Shown here one piece after another: positions 1-7,937 of a stretch of DNA of 64,000 nt. Every line of letters begins with the position of its first letter. Positions within the stretch are counted from its first letter, which is position 1. The notes below the pieces were generated by a model. It was not told the DNA's origin. It saw only the letters and a list, made by a program, of their open reading frames with translations, and did not search any database. Made by a program: the position numbers and the translations under genes. Source of the DNA: Methylobacterium sp. J-076 (GTDB lineage Bacteria; Pseudomonadota; Alphaproteobacteria; Rhizobiales; Beijerinckiaceae); assembly GCF_022829405.1 (NCBI RefSeq), contig NZ_JAKSXW010000149.1:186001-250000 (forward strand), given 5' to 3'.

Positions 1-65
1 TTCCTCAACGGACAGCGCGCTCCAGTCGCATGGCCCTTGGGCCGAGCGGAGCGCAGGAGGTCGTC

Positions 66-338
66 ATGGGTAGCATGAGCATCTGGCACTGGGTCATCGT
101 CGCGGTCATCGTGATGCTGCTCTTCGGACGCGGCAAGGTGTCCGACCTGATGGGTGACGTCGCCAAGGGCATCAAAGCCTTCAAGAAGGGCATGGCCGAG
201 GACGAGACGCCCCCGCCCGCCCAGCCGGTCACGCCGCCCCAGCAGCCCGTGCGGACGATCCCGCACACGGCCGAGACGAGCCCGGGCACCGCCGTCCCCG
301 CGAGCCACCTGCCGGGCGGCGAAAGCAAGACGATCTGA
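66..338 (+). CDS. tatA: Sec-independent protein translocase subunit TatA
   Basis: Single-span membrane protein of 90 residues that forms the pore-like oligomer of the twin-arginine pathway exporting folded proteins. The sequence shows a short N-terminal transmembrane helix (residues about 5-20), the FG pair at the hinge (LLFGRGK), then an amphipathic helix (LMGDVAKGIKAFKKGM) and a proline-rich tail, the classic TatA/E layout. I start at the ATG preceded five bases earlier by AGGAGG (55-60); an in-frame ATG at 30 lacks a ribosome site. It is the first gene of tatA-tatB-tatC, 82 bp before tatB. Confidence 0.95.
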   Translation: MGSMSIWHWVIVAVIVMLLFGRGKVSDLMGDVAKGIKAFKKGMAEDETPPPAQPVTPPQQPVRTIPHTAETSPGTAVPASHLPGGESKTI

Positions 339-420
339 TCGTCTCCGAAGGATTGCCGGGGCGCGCACTCGCACCGCTGTGCGAGGCCGCCGCTCCCCCG
401 GCCGCAGGACCGTCGACGAC

Positions 421-987
421 ATGCTGGATATGAGCTGGGGCGAGGTGATGCTGATCGGCGGCGTCGCTCTCATCGTCATCGGGCCGAAGGATCTGCCGAA
501 GGCGCTGCGCACGGTGGGGCAGGTCACGACCAAGCTGCGCCGCATGGCCGGCGAGTTCCAGATGCAGTTCAACGAGGCGATCCGCGAGGCGGAGCTCGAT
601 GGGGTGCGCAAGGAGGTCGATGGCATCCGCGATACGATGCGTGGCGCGTCGGCCTTCAATCCGGTCCAGACCATCCGCGACGAGCTTCGCGGCGCGGTCG
701 AGGGCCGAGCTCCGCAAGCCGATCCGTCGCCGCCCGTCGCGGGCAACGAGGCCTATGGCCCGCCGAAGCCCGAGCCCGTCATCGGATCCACCCCGCCCGC
801 GTCGGCGCCTCCGCCTGTGCCGAAGCCGCGCAGCCTCGCCGATGCGACGGCGAAGCTGCGGGCCGAGCGCCAGGGCACCCGGGGCGCGGCCGAGGCGCCG
901 CTGCCGGTTCCCGGTTCCGTCGACGATCCCTACGGCACGCCTGAGCCCGAGGCTGCGCGCCACCCCAACGAGACCGCCGCACAATGA
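421..987 (+). CDS. tatB: Sec-independent protein translocase subunit TatB
   Basis: TatB (188 residues) sits with TatC in the twin-arginine receptor complex that recognises RR signal peptides. Seen: N-terminal transmembrane helix MLIGGVALIVIGPKDLP with the conserved GP hinge, followed by a charged amphipathic helix and a long low-complexity Pro/Ala tail typical of alphaproteobacterial TatB. A second ATG lies three codons downstream (430), so the exact start could be either. The stop overlaps the tatC start (ATGA), indicating translational coupling. Confidence 0.95.
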   Translation: MLDMSWGEVMLIGGVALIVIGPKDLPKALRTVGQVTTKLRRMAGEFQMQFNEAIREAELDGVRKEVDGIRDTMRGASAFNPVQTIRDELRGAVEGRAPQADPSPPVAGNEAYGPPKPEPVIGSTPPASAPPPVPKPRSLADATAKLRAERQGTRGAAEAPLPVPGSVDDPYGTPEPEAARHPNETAAQ

Positions 988-1784
988 AGACCGAGGCCGA
1001 CGAGGCCGAGATCGAGGCGTCGCGGGCGCCGCTTCTCGAACACCTGATCGAGCTGCGTTCGCGCCTGATCAAGTCGCTGATCGCGTTCGTGCTGATGTTC
1101 TTCGCGTGCTTCTTCTTCTCGCGCGATATCTACAACATCCTCGTCTACCCCTACGTGTCGGTGGTGGGGGCACAGAACGCGGAGCTGATCGCGACGCACT
1201 TCCTCGAACAGGTCTTCACCAACATCAAGCTCAGCGTCTTCGGCGCGGCCTTCCTGGCCTTTCCGGTGATCGCGACCCAAATCTACGCTTTCGTCGCACC
1301 GGGGCTCTACCGCAACGAGCGGAAGGCGTTCCTGCCCTACCTCGTCGCGACGCCGATCTTCTTCGTCCTCGGTGCGCTGGTGGTCTTCTTCCTGGCGATG
1401 CCGCTGCTCATCAAGTTCTCGGTGTCGCTCCAGCAGGTCGGCGTCGCGGGCGAGCCGACGATCAAGCTGATGCCGAAGGTCGATGAATACCTGTCGCTGA
1501 TCATGACGCTGATCTTCGCCTTCGGCCTCGCGTTCCAGCTGCCGGTGATCCTCACCCTCCTCGGGCAGATCGGGGTGATCGACGCCGCCTTCCTGCGGGA
1601 GAAGCGGCGCTACGCGATCGTGCTGGTCTTCGTCGCCGCGGCGATCCTGACGCCGCCGGATGTGATCTCGCAGCTCTCCCTGGCCGTGCCGATGCTGCTC
1701 CTCTACGAGGCGTCGATCTTCTCGGTCACCCGGGTCGAGTCGCTGCGCAAGGCCCGGCGCGCGGCGGAGGGGCTGGAGCCGTAG
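984..1784 (+). CDS. tatC: Sec-independent protein translocase subunit TatC
   Basis: Polytopic inner-membrane receptor of the Tat pathway, 266 residues with about six transmembrane helices. Seen: the N-terminal HLIELRSRLIKS cytoplasmic motif, the conserved periplasmic-loop segment ending in APGLYRNERK, and the late QLPVIL/LTPPDVISQ helices found throughout the TatC family. It overlaps tatB by four bases and closes the tat operon. A palindromic repeat follows before convergent tyrS and may end transcription. Confidence 0.96.
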   Translation: MKTEADEAEIEASRAPLLEHLIELRSRLIKSLIAFVLMFFACFFFSRDIYNILVYPYVSVVGAQNAELIATHFLEQVFTNIKLSVFGAAFLAFPVIATQIYAFVAPGLYRNERKAFLPYLVATPIFFVLGALVVFFLAMPLLIKFSVSLQQVGVAGEPTIKLMPKVDEYLSLIMTLIFAFGLAFQLPVILTLLGQIGVIDAAFLREKRRYAIVLVFVAAAILTPPDVISQLSLAVPMLLLYEASIFSVTRVESLRKARRAAEGLEP

Positions 1785-1805
1785 GGCTCCGTCTGCCGCT
1801 TCGCC

Positions 1806-1896
1806 GTCATTGCGAGCAAAGCGAAGCAATCCAGGGTGGCGCCACGTCTTCCGAAAGGTGCGCTTCCCTGAATTGCTTCAGTCCGTTCGCAATGAC
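1806..1896. repeat. REP-like inverted repeat between convergent tatC and tyrS
   Basis: Two 31-base arms (1806-1836 and 1866-1896) are imperfect inverted copies, each with a GTCATTGCGA end and a GAAGCAAT core, separated by 29 bases. Such palindromic intergenic elements are common in alphaproteobacterial genomes. The position, the whole gap between two convergent genes, suits a bidirectional transcript end. Degenerate relatives of one arm occur at 30496-30526 and near 54957-54990. Confidence 0.8.
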
Positions 1897-1907
1897 GATG
1901 GCGGGGT

Positions 1908-3179
1908 TCACTCCACCCGCAACAGCACGTGCTTCTTCTTGCCGAAGGACAGCTTGATGACGCCGTCCGCCGTCAGGTCGGACGGGCGCAGCACCGCCTT
2001 GTCGTCGCTGACCTGGACGTCGTTCACCCGCAGCCCGCCGCCCTTGATCTGGCGGCGCGCCTCGCTGGTCGAGGGCACGAGCTTGGCGTGCTCCGGGCCG
2101 AAGGCGGTGAGCACGCCGAGGCCCGCATCCAGCACCGAGCCCGGCACCGTGATCGTCGGCAGGTCGGCGGCGAGCGATCCTTCCACGAAGGTCTTGCGCG
2201 CCGTCTCGGCGGCGGCCTCGCCGGCCTCGCGGCCGTGCATCAGCGCCGTCGCCTCGGTGGCGAGCACCTTCTTCGCCTCGTTGATCTCCGCCCCCCCGAG
2301 CGCCGCCAGCCGCGCCACCTCGTCCGTCGGCAGCAGGGTGAACAGCTTGAGGAAGCGGCCGACGTCTGCATCCTCGGTGTTGCGCCAGAACTGCCAGTAA
2401 TCGTAGGGCGCCAGCATCTCCGGGTTGAGCCACACCGCACCCGCGGCGGTCTTGCCCATTTTGGCGCCGGAGGAGGTGGTGAGCAGTGGGCAGGTGAGCC
2501 CGTAGAGCTGCGGCGTGCCCATCCGCCGGCCGAGATCGATGCCGTTGACGATGTTGCCCCACTGGTCCGAGCCGCCCATCTGCAGGAGGCAGCCGTGGCG
2601 GCGGTTCAGCTCCGCGAAGTCGTAGGACTGGAGGATCATGTAGTTGAATTCCAGGAACGACAATTCCTGGTCGCGCTCCAGGCGCAGGCGCACGCTGTCC
2701 ATGGAGAGCATGCGGTTCACCGAGAAGTGGCGGCCGACATCGCGCAGCATCTCGATGTAGTTGAGCTTCAGGAGCCAGTCGGCGTTGTCGACCATCACCG
2801 CGTCGGTCCCGGTCTCGCCGAAGCGCAGGAACCGGTCGAAGGTCTTGCGGATTTCGGCCTTGTTGGCGTCGATCTGCTCGATGGTGAGGATCTTGCGCGA
2901 TTCGTCCCGCCCGGACGGGTCGCCGACGCGGGTGGTGCCGCCGCCCATGAGGGCGATCGGCTTGCCACCGGTGGCCTGCAGCCAGTGCAGCATCATGATC
3001 GAGAGCAGGTGGCCGACGTGCAGCGACGCAGCCGTGCAGTCGTAGCCGACATAGGCCGTCAGCCGGCCCTCCGCCGCCGCGGCATCGATCCCGGCCAGGT
3101 CCGAGGCCTGGTGGAGGTAGCCCCGCTCGGTCAGGATCCGCAGGAAGTCGGATTTCGGCGTGAAGTCGGCGCTCATCAT
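1908..3179 (-). CDS. tyrS: Tyrosine-tRNA ligase
   Basis: Class I aminoacyl-tRNA synthetase charging tRNA-Tyr. Seen: the HIGH-type signature as HVGH (in SLHVGHLL), GGGTTRVGDPSG, the tyrosine-site segment QMGGSDQWGNI, the KMSKS equivalent as KMGKTAAG and a C-terminal S4-like RNA-binding domain (RRQIKGGGLRVNDVQV). About 423 residues, normal for the TyrRS short form. Several possible starts cluster here (GTG 3185, ATG 3179, ATG 3176); I chose the first ATG. It is divergent from anmK with a gap of about 110 bp. Confidence 0.96.
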   Translation of the reverse strand: MMSADFTPKSDFLRILTERGYLHQASDLAGIDAAAAEGRLTAYVGYDCTAASLHVGHLLSIMMLHWLQATGGKPIALMGGGTTRVGDPSGRDESRKILTIEQIDANKAEIRKTFDRFLRFGETGTDAVMVDNADWLLKLNYIEMLRDVGRHFSVNRMLSMDSVRLRLERDQELSFLEFNYMILQSYDFAELNRRHGCLLQMGGSDQWGNIVNGIDLGRRMGTPQLYGLTCPLLTTSSGAKMGKTAAGAVWLNPEMLAPYDYWQFWRNTEDADVGRFLKLFTLLPTDEVARLAALGGAEINEAKKVLATEATALMHGREAGEAAAETARKTFVEGSLAADLPTITVPGSVLDAGLGVLTAFGPEHAKLVPSTSEARRQIKGGGLRVNDVQVSDDKAVLRPSDLTADGVIKLSFGKKKHVLLRVE

Positions 3180-3289
3180 GGTCACGGAGTTCGGGGCGGG
3201 CGACAGGGTGCGGCCCGCGTGCTAGCTCCCCGTCATGGGGACCGGCCCGGCTCTTAACAGGGCGATCCGCGAAAGGCACGGGGGAAGGC

Positions 3290-4429
3290 ATGGCGATGTC
3301 GCGCGCGATCGGCCTGATGAGCGGCACGTCGCTCGATGGGGTCGATGTGGCGCTCATCGAGACGGACGGCGAGACCGTCCGCGTGGTGAAGGGCCCCAAC
3401 AACTTCCTCGAACCGCTCGGGCCCACCGGGTACCGCGGCTACGCGGAGGAGGAGAAGGCGCTGCTGCGCGCCGCCACCAAGGACGCCGAGGCCATCGTGC
3501 AGCCCGGCGACCGGCCCGGGCGCCTGCCGGAAGCGGAAATTTTCACCACGGAGGCCCATGCCGAGGCGGTGGAGCGCTTCCTCGCCGAGAACGACCTGAA
3601 GCCCTCCGACATCGACGTGGTCGGCTTCCACGGCCAGACCGTGATCCACCGGCCGGACCACCGCATCTCCGTGCAGATCGGCGATGGGCAGGCGCTGGCC
3701 AACCGCCTGCGCATCCCGGTCGTGTCGGACCTGCGCCGGGCGGACGTCGAGGCGGGCGGGCAGGGGGCCCCCCTGGTGCCGGTGTTCCACAAGGCGCTCG
3801 CCGAGGCGTCGGGCTTCAACGGGCCGGTCGGCATCCTCAACATCGGCGGGGTCGCCAACGCGACGCTGATCGATTCCAAGGGCGGGGTCATCGCCTTCGA
3901 TACCGGGCCGGGCAACGCCCTGATCGATGAGTGGATGCAGGAGCGCGAGGGCAAGAACCTCGATGACGGCGGCCGGACGGCGGCCCGCGGCCGGCCGGAC
4001 GAGCCGCTGCTGGCTTGGCTGCTGACGCACCCGTTCTTCTTCCGCCGCCCGCCCAAATCCCTGGACCGGAACTGGTTCTCCCACAAGCTCGCCGGCCAGC
4101 TCTCGACGGAGGACGGGGCGGCGACGCTCACCGCGTTCACGGCCCGTGCCGTCGCCCGCGCCCTCGACCACGCGCCGGAGATCCCCACCCGGTGGATCGT
4201 GGCGGGGGGCGGCGCGAGGAACGGCGAGTTGGTGCGCCTCCTGAACTACCATCTGCGCGCCGAGATCACGACGGCGGACGCCATCGGCTGGTCCTCGGCC
4301 TATCTGGAGGCGCAGGCCTTCGCCTTCCTCGCGGTCCGCTCGCTGAAGGGCCTACCGATCACCTTCCCCTCGACCACGGGGGTGCGCGAGCCCATCGGCG
4401 GCGGGAGCCTCGCCCGGCCGGATGCCTGA
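3290..4429 (+). CDS. anmK: Anhydro-N-acetylmuramic acid kinase
   Basis: Converts 1,6-anhydro-MurNAc plus ATP to MurNAc-6-phosphate in cytoplasmic peptidoglycan recycling. Seen: the nucleotide-site signature GLMSGTSLDGVD near residues 8-19, VVGFHGQTVIHRP, NIGGVANAT and AFDTGPGNALID, all typical of AnmK, with the expected length (379 residues). A start two codons later (ATG 3296) is also possible; GGGGAAGG precedes the first ATG. The next gene starts six bases after its stop, so the two are probably co-transcribed. Confidence 0.95.
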   Translation: MAMSRAIGLMSGTSLDGVDVALIETDGETVRVVKGPNNFLEPLGPTGYRGYAEEEKALLRAATKDAEAIVQPGDRPGRLPEAEIFTTEAHAEAVERFLAENDLKPSDIDVVGFHGQTVIHRPDHRISVQIGDGQALANRLRIPVVSDLRRADVEAGGQGAPLVPVFHKALAEASGFNGPVGILNIGGVANATLIDSKGGVIAFDTGPGNALIDEWMQEREGKNLDDGGRTAARGRPDEPLLAWLLTHPFFFRRPPKSLDRNWFSHKLAGQLSTEDGAATLTAFTARAVARALDHAPEIPTRWIVAGGGARNGELVRLLNYHLRAEITTADAIGWSSAYLEAQAFAFLAVRSLKGLPITFPSTTGVREPIGGGSLARPDA

Positions 4430-4435
4430 TCGACG

Positions 4436-5038
4436 GTGAGCCTCGGCTACGCCCTGCGGCGCATCGTCGAGGAATATCCCCTCGCGAGGCTGGAGCCCCC
4501 CGCCGGACACGTCCTCGCGGCCGTGATCCGGAAGGGCGCCCCCGACGAGCTGCGCCGGGCGCTGGAGCCGGTGAAGGGCACCTTCCTCGTCAAGGGAAGC
4601 CCCGGGCGCGGCACCCGGTGGGCGGCGGTGCCGTGGCTGGCGGTGTTCGATCCGTCGGTGACGACGAGTGCGACGCGGGGCTACTACCTCGTCTATCTTT
4701 TCCCCGCCGACCGGGAGCGGGTGCACCTGTCGCTGGCGCAGGGCACCGTCGCGGCCCTGCGCGAGCATGGGAAGGGTGCGCTCGACCATCTCCGCCGGAG
4801 CGGTGACGGCCTGAGGGAACGCCTGTCGGACTTCGGGGAGAGACTCCCCGTGAGGAGCCTGCGGCTCGGGTCCGAGGGCGAGTTGCCGGAGGGCTACGAG
4901 GCGGCGCACATCCTCGGCCTCTCCTACGACCTCGCCGATCTCGGCGACGAGGCCCGCCTGCACGCCGACCTCGCCCTCGGCATCGAGGCCTACCGGGCCC
5001 TGAAGGCGCGGGGCGGCTTGGACGGGCTTCCCGCCTGA
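4436..5038 (+). CDS. Stand-alone MrcB_N-like (DUF3578) domain protein
   Basis: Two hundred residues, GTG start six bases after the anmK stop. Residues about 54-103 carry the hallmark of the MrcB N-terminal/DUF3578 domain: GRGTRWAAVPWLAVFDP, then TTSATRGYYLVYLF and a VHLSLAQGT strand. The C-terminus has the matching DLADLGDEARLHADL segment. In McrBC-type restriction systems the domain is the N-terminal DNA-recognition part, fused to an AAA+ GTPase. Here there is no Walker motif, no GTPase and no McrC neighbour. The function of the solo form is unknown; a role in sensing DNA is inference. Confidence 0.75.
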   Translation: MSLGYALRRIVEEYPLARLEPPAGHVLAAVIRKGAPDELRRALEPVKGTFLVKGSPGRGTRWAAVPWLAVFDPSVTTSATRGYYLVYLFPADRERVHLSLAQGTVAALREHGKGALDHLRRSGDGLRERLSDFGERLPVRSLRLGSEGELPEGYEAAHILGLSYDLADLGDEARLHADLALGIEAYRALKARGGLDGLPA

Positions 5039-5047
5039 GGGGATGCG

Positions 5048-5866
5048 TCAGTCCAGCTCGTCCGTGTGCACGTCGAAGCGGGCGAGGTTCGCGAAGCCGA
5101 AATTCGTGGAGATCGCGACATCCGTGGCGTCGCGGCCGCGGGCCATGACGATCCGGCCGATCCGCGGCCGGTTGTGGCGCGCGTCGAACGTGTACCAGCG
5201 GGGGCCGTCCGGCCCTTCGAGGAAGACCTCGAACCACGCGGAGAAATCCATCGGCGCGGGGTCCTTCGGCACGCCGATGTCGCCGAGATAGCCCGTGGCG
5301 TAGCGCGCGGGGAAGTTCATGCAGCGGCAGAAGGCGATGGCGAGGTGGGCGAAGTCCCGGCACACGCCCTCCCGCTGCATGAAGCCGTCATGGGCGGTGC
5401 GGGTGGCGTCGGCGCGCTGGTAATCGAAGCGGATCCGCTCGTGAACGTAATCCACGATGGTCTGGACCCGTCCCCAGCCCTCCGGCGCCGAGCCGAACAG
5501 CGACCACGCGGTCTGCGCGAGCTTGTCCGTGTCGCAGTAGCGCGAGCCGAGGAGATAGATCAGCACCTCGTCGGGGAGATCCTGCACCGGGATCTGCCTC
5601 GCCTCCGGCACGCAGGGATCGGGCAGGCCGCTGTCGTAGACGTCGAAATCCGACGACACCGTCAGGGTGCCGGGGGGCGCGACGATCCGGTGGCAGAGGT
5701 TGCCGAAATCGTCCCGGTACTCGTGCGCCGTGACCGGTGGATCGAAAGTGAGCACGTGCGGCGTGAGCACGTCCGGCATCCGGGTGGGATGGACGCTCAG
5801 CATGAAGATCATCGGCGTCGGTTGCATGGTTTCGAAGGCGATATCGAAGCCGGTTCTGATCCGCAT
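5048..5866 (-). CDS. Transglutaminase-like family protein
   Basis: Cytoplasmic transglutaminase/protease-like protein (272 residues). Seen: the catalytic-Cys motif EGVCRDFAHLAIAF (Cys about 169) and the Asp motif WYTFDARHNRPRIG (Asp about 228). The residue before AWFEVF, where the triad His normally sits, is Ser (about 209), so classical Cys-His-Asp chemistry is doubtful. Start at ATG 5866 preceded by AAGGTGAGGA. An EcfG-like promoter (GGAAC-N16-CGTC) lies upstream at 5949-5925. Follows a second transglutaminase-like gene on the same strand. Substrate unknown. Confidence 0.8.
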   Translation of the reverse strand: MRIRTGFDIAFETMQPTPMIFMLSVHPTRMPDVLTPHVLTFDPPVTAHEYRDDFGNLCHRIVAPPGTLTVSSDFDVYDSGLPDPCVPEARQIPVQDLPDEVLIYLLGSRYCDTDKLAQTAWSLFGSAPEGWGRVQTIVDYVHERIRFDYQRADATRTAHDGFMQREGVCRDFAHLAIAFCRCMNFPARYATGYLGDIGVPKDPAPMDFSAWFEVFLEGPDGPRWYTFDARHNRPRIGRIVMARGRDATDVAISTNFGFANLARFDVHTDELD

Positions 5867-5924
5867 CGTCCTCACCTTATCCTCTCGGCGCACATCGCCA
5901 GACTCGTGCCAACCATCCCATCCG

Positions 5925-5949
5925 GACGCCGGCAAAATGCGTGCGTTCC
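5925..5949 (-). promoter_or_regulatory. Candidate EcfG-type stress promoter (GGAAC-N16-CGTC)
   Basis: On the minus strand GGAAC (5949-5945) is followed after 16 bases by CGTC (5928-5925). The alphaproteobacterial general stress sigma factor EcfG prefers GGAAC-N16/17-CGTT, so this matches eight of nine core bases. It lies between the upstream transglutaminase stop (5952) and the start at 5866, leaving a 5' UTR of roughly 50 bases. It has not been tested. Confidence 0.45.
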
Positions 5950-5951
5950 AT

Positions 5952-6917
5952 TCAACACGGCAACGGCGCCACGTTCCACTCCCGCGGACGGCCATCGCTG
6001 TCCGACAGGTCGTTGACCACAACCGTGACGTTCATGCCGAGGTCGTCGCTCGACAGGCCGAAGAAGGATCCGTGCAGCGGCACCGCCTGGGTGGGATCGC
6101 GGGCGACGGCGACGCGGATCAGATCACGGTTGCCGACGATGCCGTTGGTGGGGTCGAACTCGACCCAGCCCGCGCCCGGCAGGTAGACCTGAAGCCACGC
6201 ATGGGTGGAGCCGCCGCCGACATGGCGTGCGCGGTCGTTGCCCGGATTGTAGAGGTAGCCGCTGACGAAGCGGGCCGCCATGCCAAGGGCCCGCACGGCC
6301 TCCATCATCAGCACCGCGAAGTCCCGGCAGGAGCCCCGCCTCGCCCGAAGGGTGGTCAGCGGGGCCTGCACGCCCTTCTCCGACCGGGCGAGGTAGGTGA
6401 AGTCCGCCCGGATCCTGCGCGTCATGGCCGCCAGCAGGTCCTGGGTGGGGATGCGCCCCTCCGACGGGATGAAACCGCGGGCCCATGCATCGATCTCGTG
6501 CCGGGGATCGGGCCAGGATCGTTCGATCGAGCGGGACAGGTCGGGCATGTCCTCGGCCCCGTAACCGAACGGGTAGAGCACCGCGTGCGGGGCGATGGGG
6601 AAGACCGGCGCGTGTTCCGGCGTGTGCTCCAGGGTGATCCTGCAGTCGAAGGTCAGGGTCTCCGCACGGGTGGCGAAGGTGGCCACGGCGACGCAGTTGC
6701 CGAACACGTCGAACATCCACCGCAGGGTGGCGGGTTCGGGGCTGATGTCGAGGGAGGCCTCGATCAACCGTTGGTCGTAACTGTCCCGGGGGCGGAACAT
6801 GATCCGGTGTTCACCGAACGCGACCGGCCGGCGGTACCGGTACACCGTGTGATGGCGGACGGACAGGATGGGCAAGACAAGCTCCGGGCGCAGACCGCCG
6901 CGGGTCCCTTCATGCAA
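5952..6917 (-). CDS. Transglutaminase family protein with bacterial transglutaminase N-terminal domain
   Basis: About 321 residues. The N-terminal region (LSVRHHTVYRYRRPVAFGEH) is the bacterial transglutaminase-like N domain; the core has a full triad: Cys about 197 in RRGSCRDFA, His about 239 in STHAWLQVYLP and Asp about 255 in VEFDPTNG. Known relatives are cytoplasmic cysteine peptidase or transglutaminase-like enzymes of uncertain substrate. The annotated ATG lacks a clear ribosome site; a TTG at 6875, six bases after CGGAG, would start the protein right before the conserved domain and may be the true start. A strong hairpin separates it from the regulator gene upstream. Confidence 0.85.
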   Translation of the reverse strand: MHEGTRGGLRPELVLPILSVRHHTVYRYRRPVAFGEHRIMFRPRDSYDQRLIEASLDISPEPATLRWMFDVFGNCVAVATFATRAETLTFDCRITLEHTPEHAPVFPIAPHAVLYPFGYGAEDMPDLSRSIERSWPDPRHEIDAWARGFIPSEGRIPTQDLLAAMTRRIRADFTYLARSEKGVQAPLTTLRARRGSCRDFAVLMMEAVRALGMAARFVSGYLYNPGNDRARHVGGGSTHAWLQVYLPGAGWVEFDPTNGIVGNRDLIRVAVARDPTQAVPLHGSFFGLSSDDLGMNVTVVVNDLSDSDGRPREWNVAPLPC

Positions 6918-6922
6918 GGCGT

Positions 6923-6944
6923 GGGCCCGGACGAAACCGGGCCC
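6923..6944. terminator. GC-rich hairpin between response regulator and transglutaminase genes
   Basis: GGGCCCGG, loop ACGAAA, CCGGGCCC: an eight-pair perfect stem in the 30-base gap after the regulator stop. It has no T-run, so it may be a Rho-assisted terminator, an attenuator or an mRNA-processing structure rather than a simple intrinsic terminator. Confidence 0.5.
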
Positions 6945-6947
6945 GCC

Positions 6948-7562
6948 TCAGGCGATGGGTGGGGCCGGTTCCCGGGCGGCGCGCTCGGCTTCCTGCAGGA
7001 CGTCGGCCGCGCGCCAGGGCTTGGCGATGAAGACCGCCTCGGCCGGAAGGTCCGGCCTCCGGACGCCGTGGCCCGAAGTGATGACGAGCCGCGCCCTCGG
7101 CCAGAGGGTCGCCACGGCCCTGGCGAGTTGCAGCCCGTCCATCTGCCCGGCGAGGCGGATGTCGGCGAAGACGAGGGCCACCTCGCCGCCGCGCTGTTGC
7201 AGCACCGCCAGGGCCTCCTCGGCGCTCGGGCAGCCGACCACCTGGAGCTCGGTCTCTTCCAGCAAGGTCTTGGCGAGCTCGCGGATCTCGGGCTCGTCCT
7301 CCACGACGATGGCGAGGTGGACCGCCCTGGTTTCGCCGGCCGGGCGGGCTTGCCCATGCGACGCCGTCACCGGCGCAGGCTGCGCCTGCTTCACCCTCCG
7401 GACGAGCGCGGCGAGATGGGCCGGCACGCCCTCGGTGATGAGGTCGTCGTAGAACGAGGCGAGCGTCTGGCCGATCTGATCGAGCGGTACGCCCGGCGTC
7501 AGGGTGTCCGTGAACGGCGAGTGCGGCTCAGGATGCGGCTTCCTCAAGGGTTCCCCCGACAC
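6948..7562 (-). CDS. Response regulator with N-terminal NepR-like segment
   Basis: About 204 residues from a GTG at 7562; an upstream ATG at 7682 would add 40 residues of non-conserved-looking sequence and neither start has a good ribosome site. Residues about 25-58 read LDQIGQTLASFYDDLI then VPAHLAALVRRV, closely matching NepR anti-sigma factors (IG-x2-L-x3-YD, then VP-x3-L-x2-L). Residues about 82-195 are a receiver domain with acidic pair Glu88/Asp89, phospho-acceptor Asp134 (VFADIRL), Thr162 and Lys181. NepR normally binds EcfG and phospho-PhyR as a separate small protein, so fusion to a receiver implies phosphorylation-gated partner binding. That role is inference. Confidence 0.75.
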   Translation of the reverse strand: MSGEPLRKPHPEPHSPFTDTLTPGVPLDQIGQTLASFYDDLITEGVPAHLAALVRRVKQAQPAPVTASHGQARPAGETRAVHLAIVVEDEPEIRELAKTLLEETELQVVGCPSAEEALAVLQQRGGEVALVFADIRLAGQMDGLQLARAVATLWPRARLVITSGHGVRRPDLPAEAVFIAKPWRAADVLQEAERAAREPAPPIA

Positions 7563-7937
7563 GGTATCGCGCCGCGCTGACGTGCGGCTTCCTGAGAAGA
7601 GAAGTCGGTAATCCGCAGGCGGTTGCGAATGGAGGTGGCCGGCGCCCCGGTCTTTTAGCGAGGAAGGTCGCCCCTGGTGCATCACGGACGGCGTGAAAGC
7701 CCAGCCTGATCAGCTTGGCGGACCGTCTATCCAGTGTGATCGACGGCCGATCAGGACAATCATACGGCCGATAGGGGGAGTTGCCGCCAACACCGACACG
7801 AACACCGGTTTCCGGGACAGAGGGCGCGCTGTCCCACCCTCCCTCGATCGGAGGTGGCGAGAGGCACGAACGAACGTGGAGAACCGCCACCGCAGAGGGG
7901 TCGATCTCAGGGACGCCGCGTCTCCCGGCCCGGGGGA
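7563..7937. other. Intergenic region with a small dyad
   Basis: No convincing gene between the regulator (if started at 7562) and the lytic transglycosylase stop. It contains a six-base-arm dyad, TGATCG-ACGGC-CGATCA, at 7737-7753, a possible operator for the regulator gene. Nothing else is recognisable. Confidence 0.4.

Noticed and set aside
4436..5038. A full McrBC restriction locus
   Set aside because: Only the N-terminal domain is present; no GTPase or McrC endonuclease gene follows.
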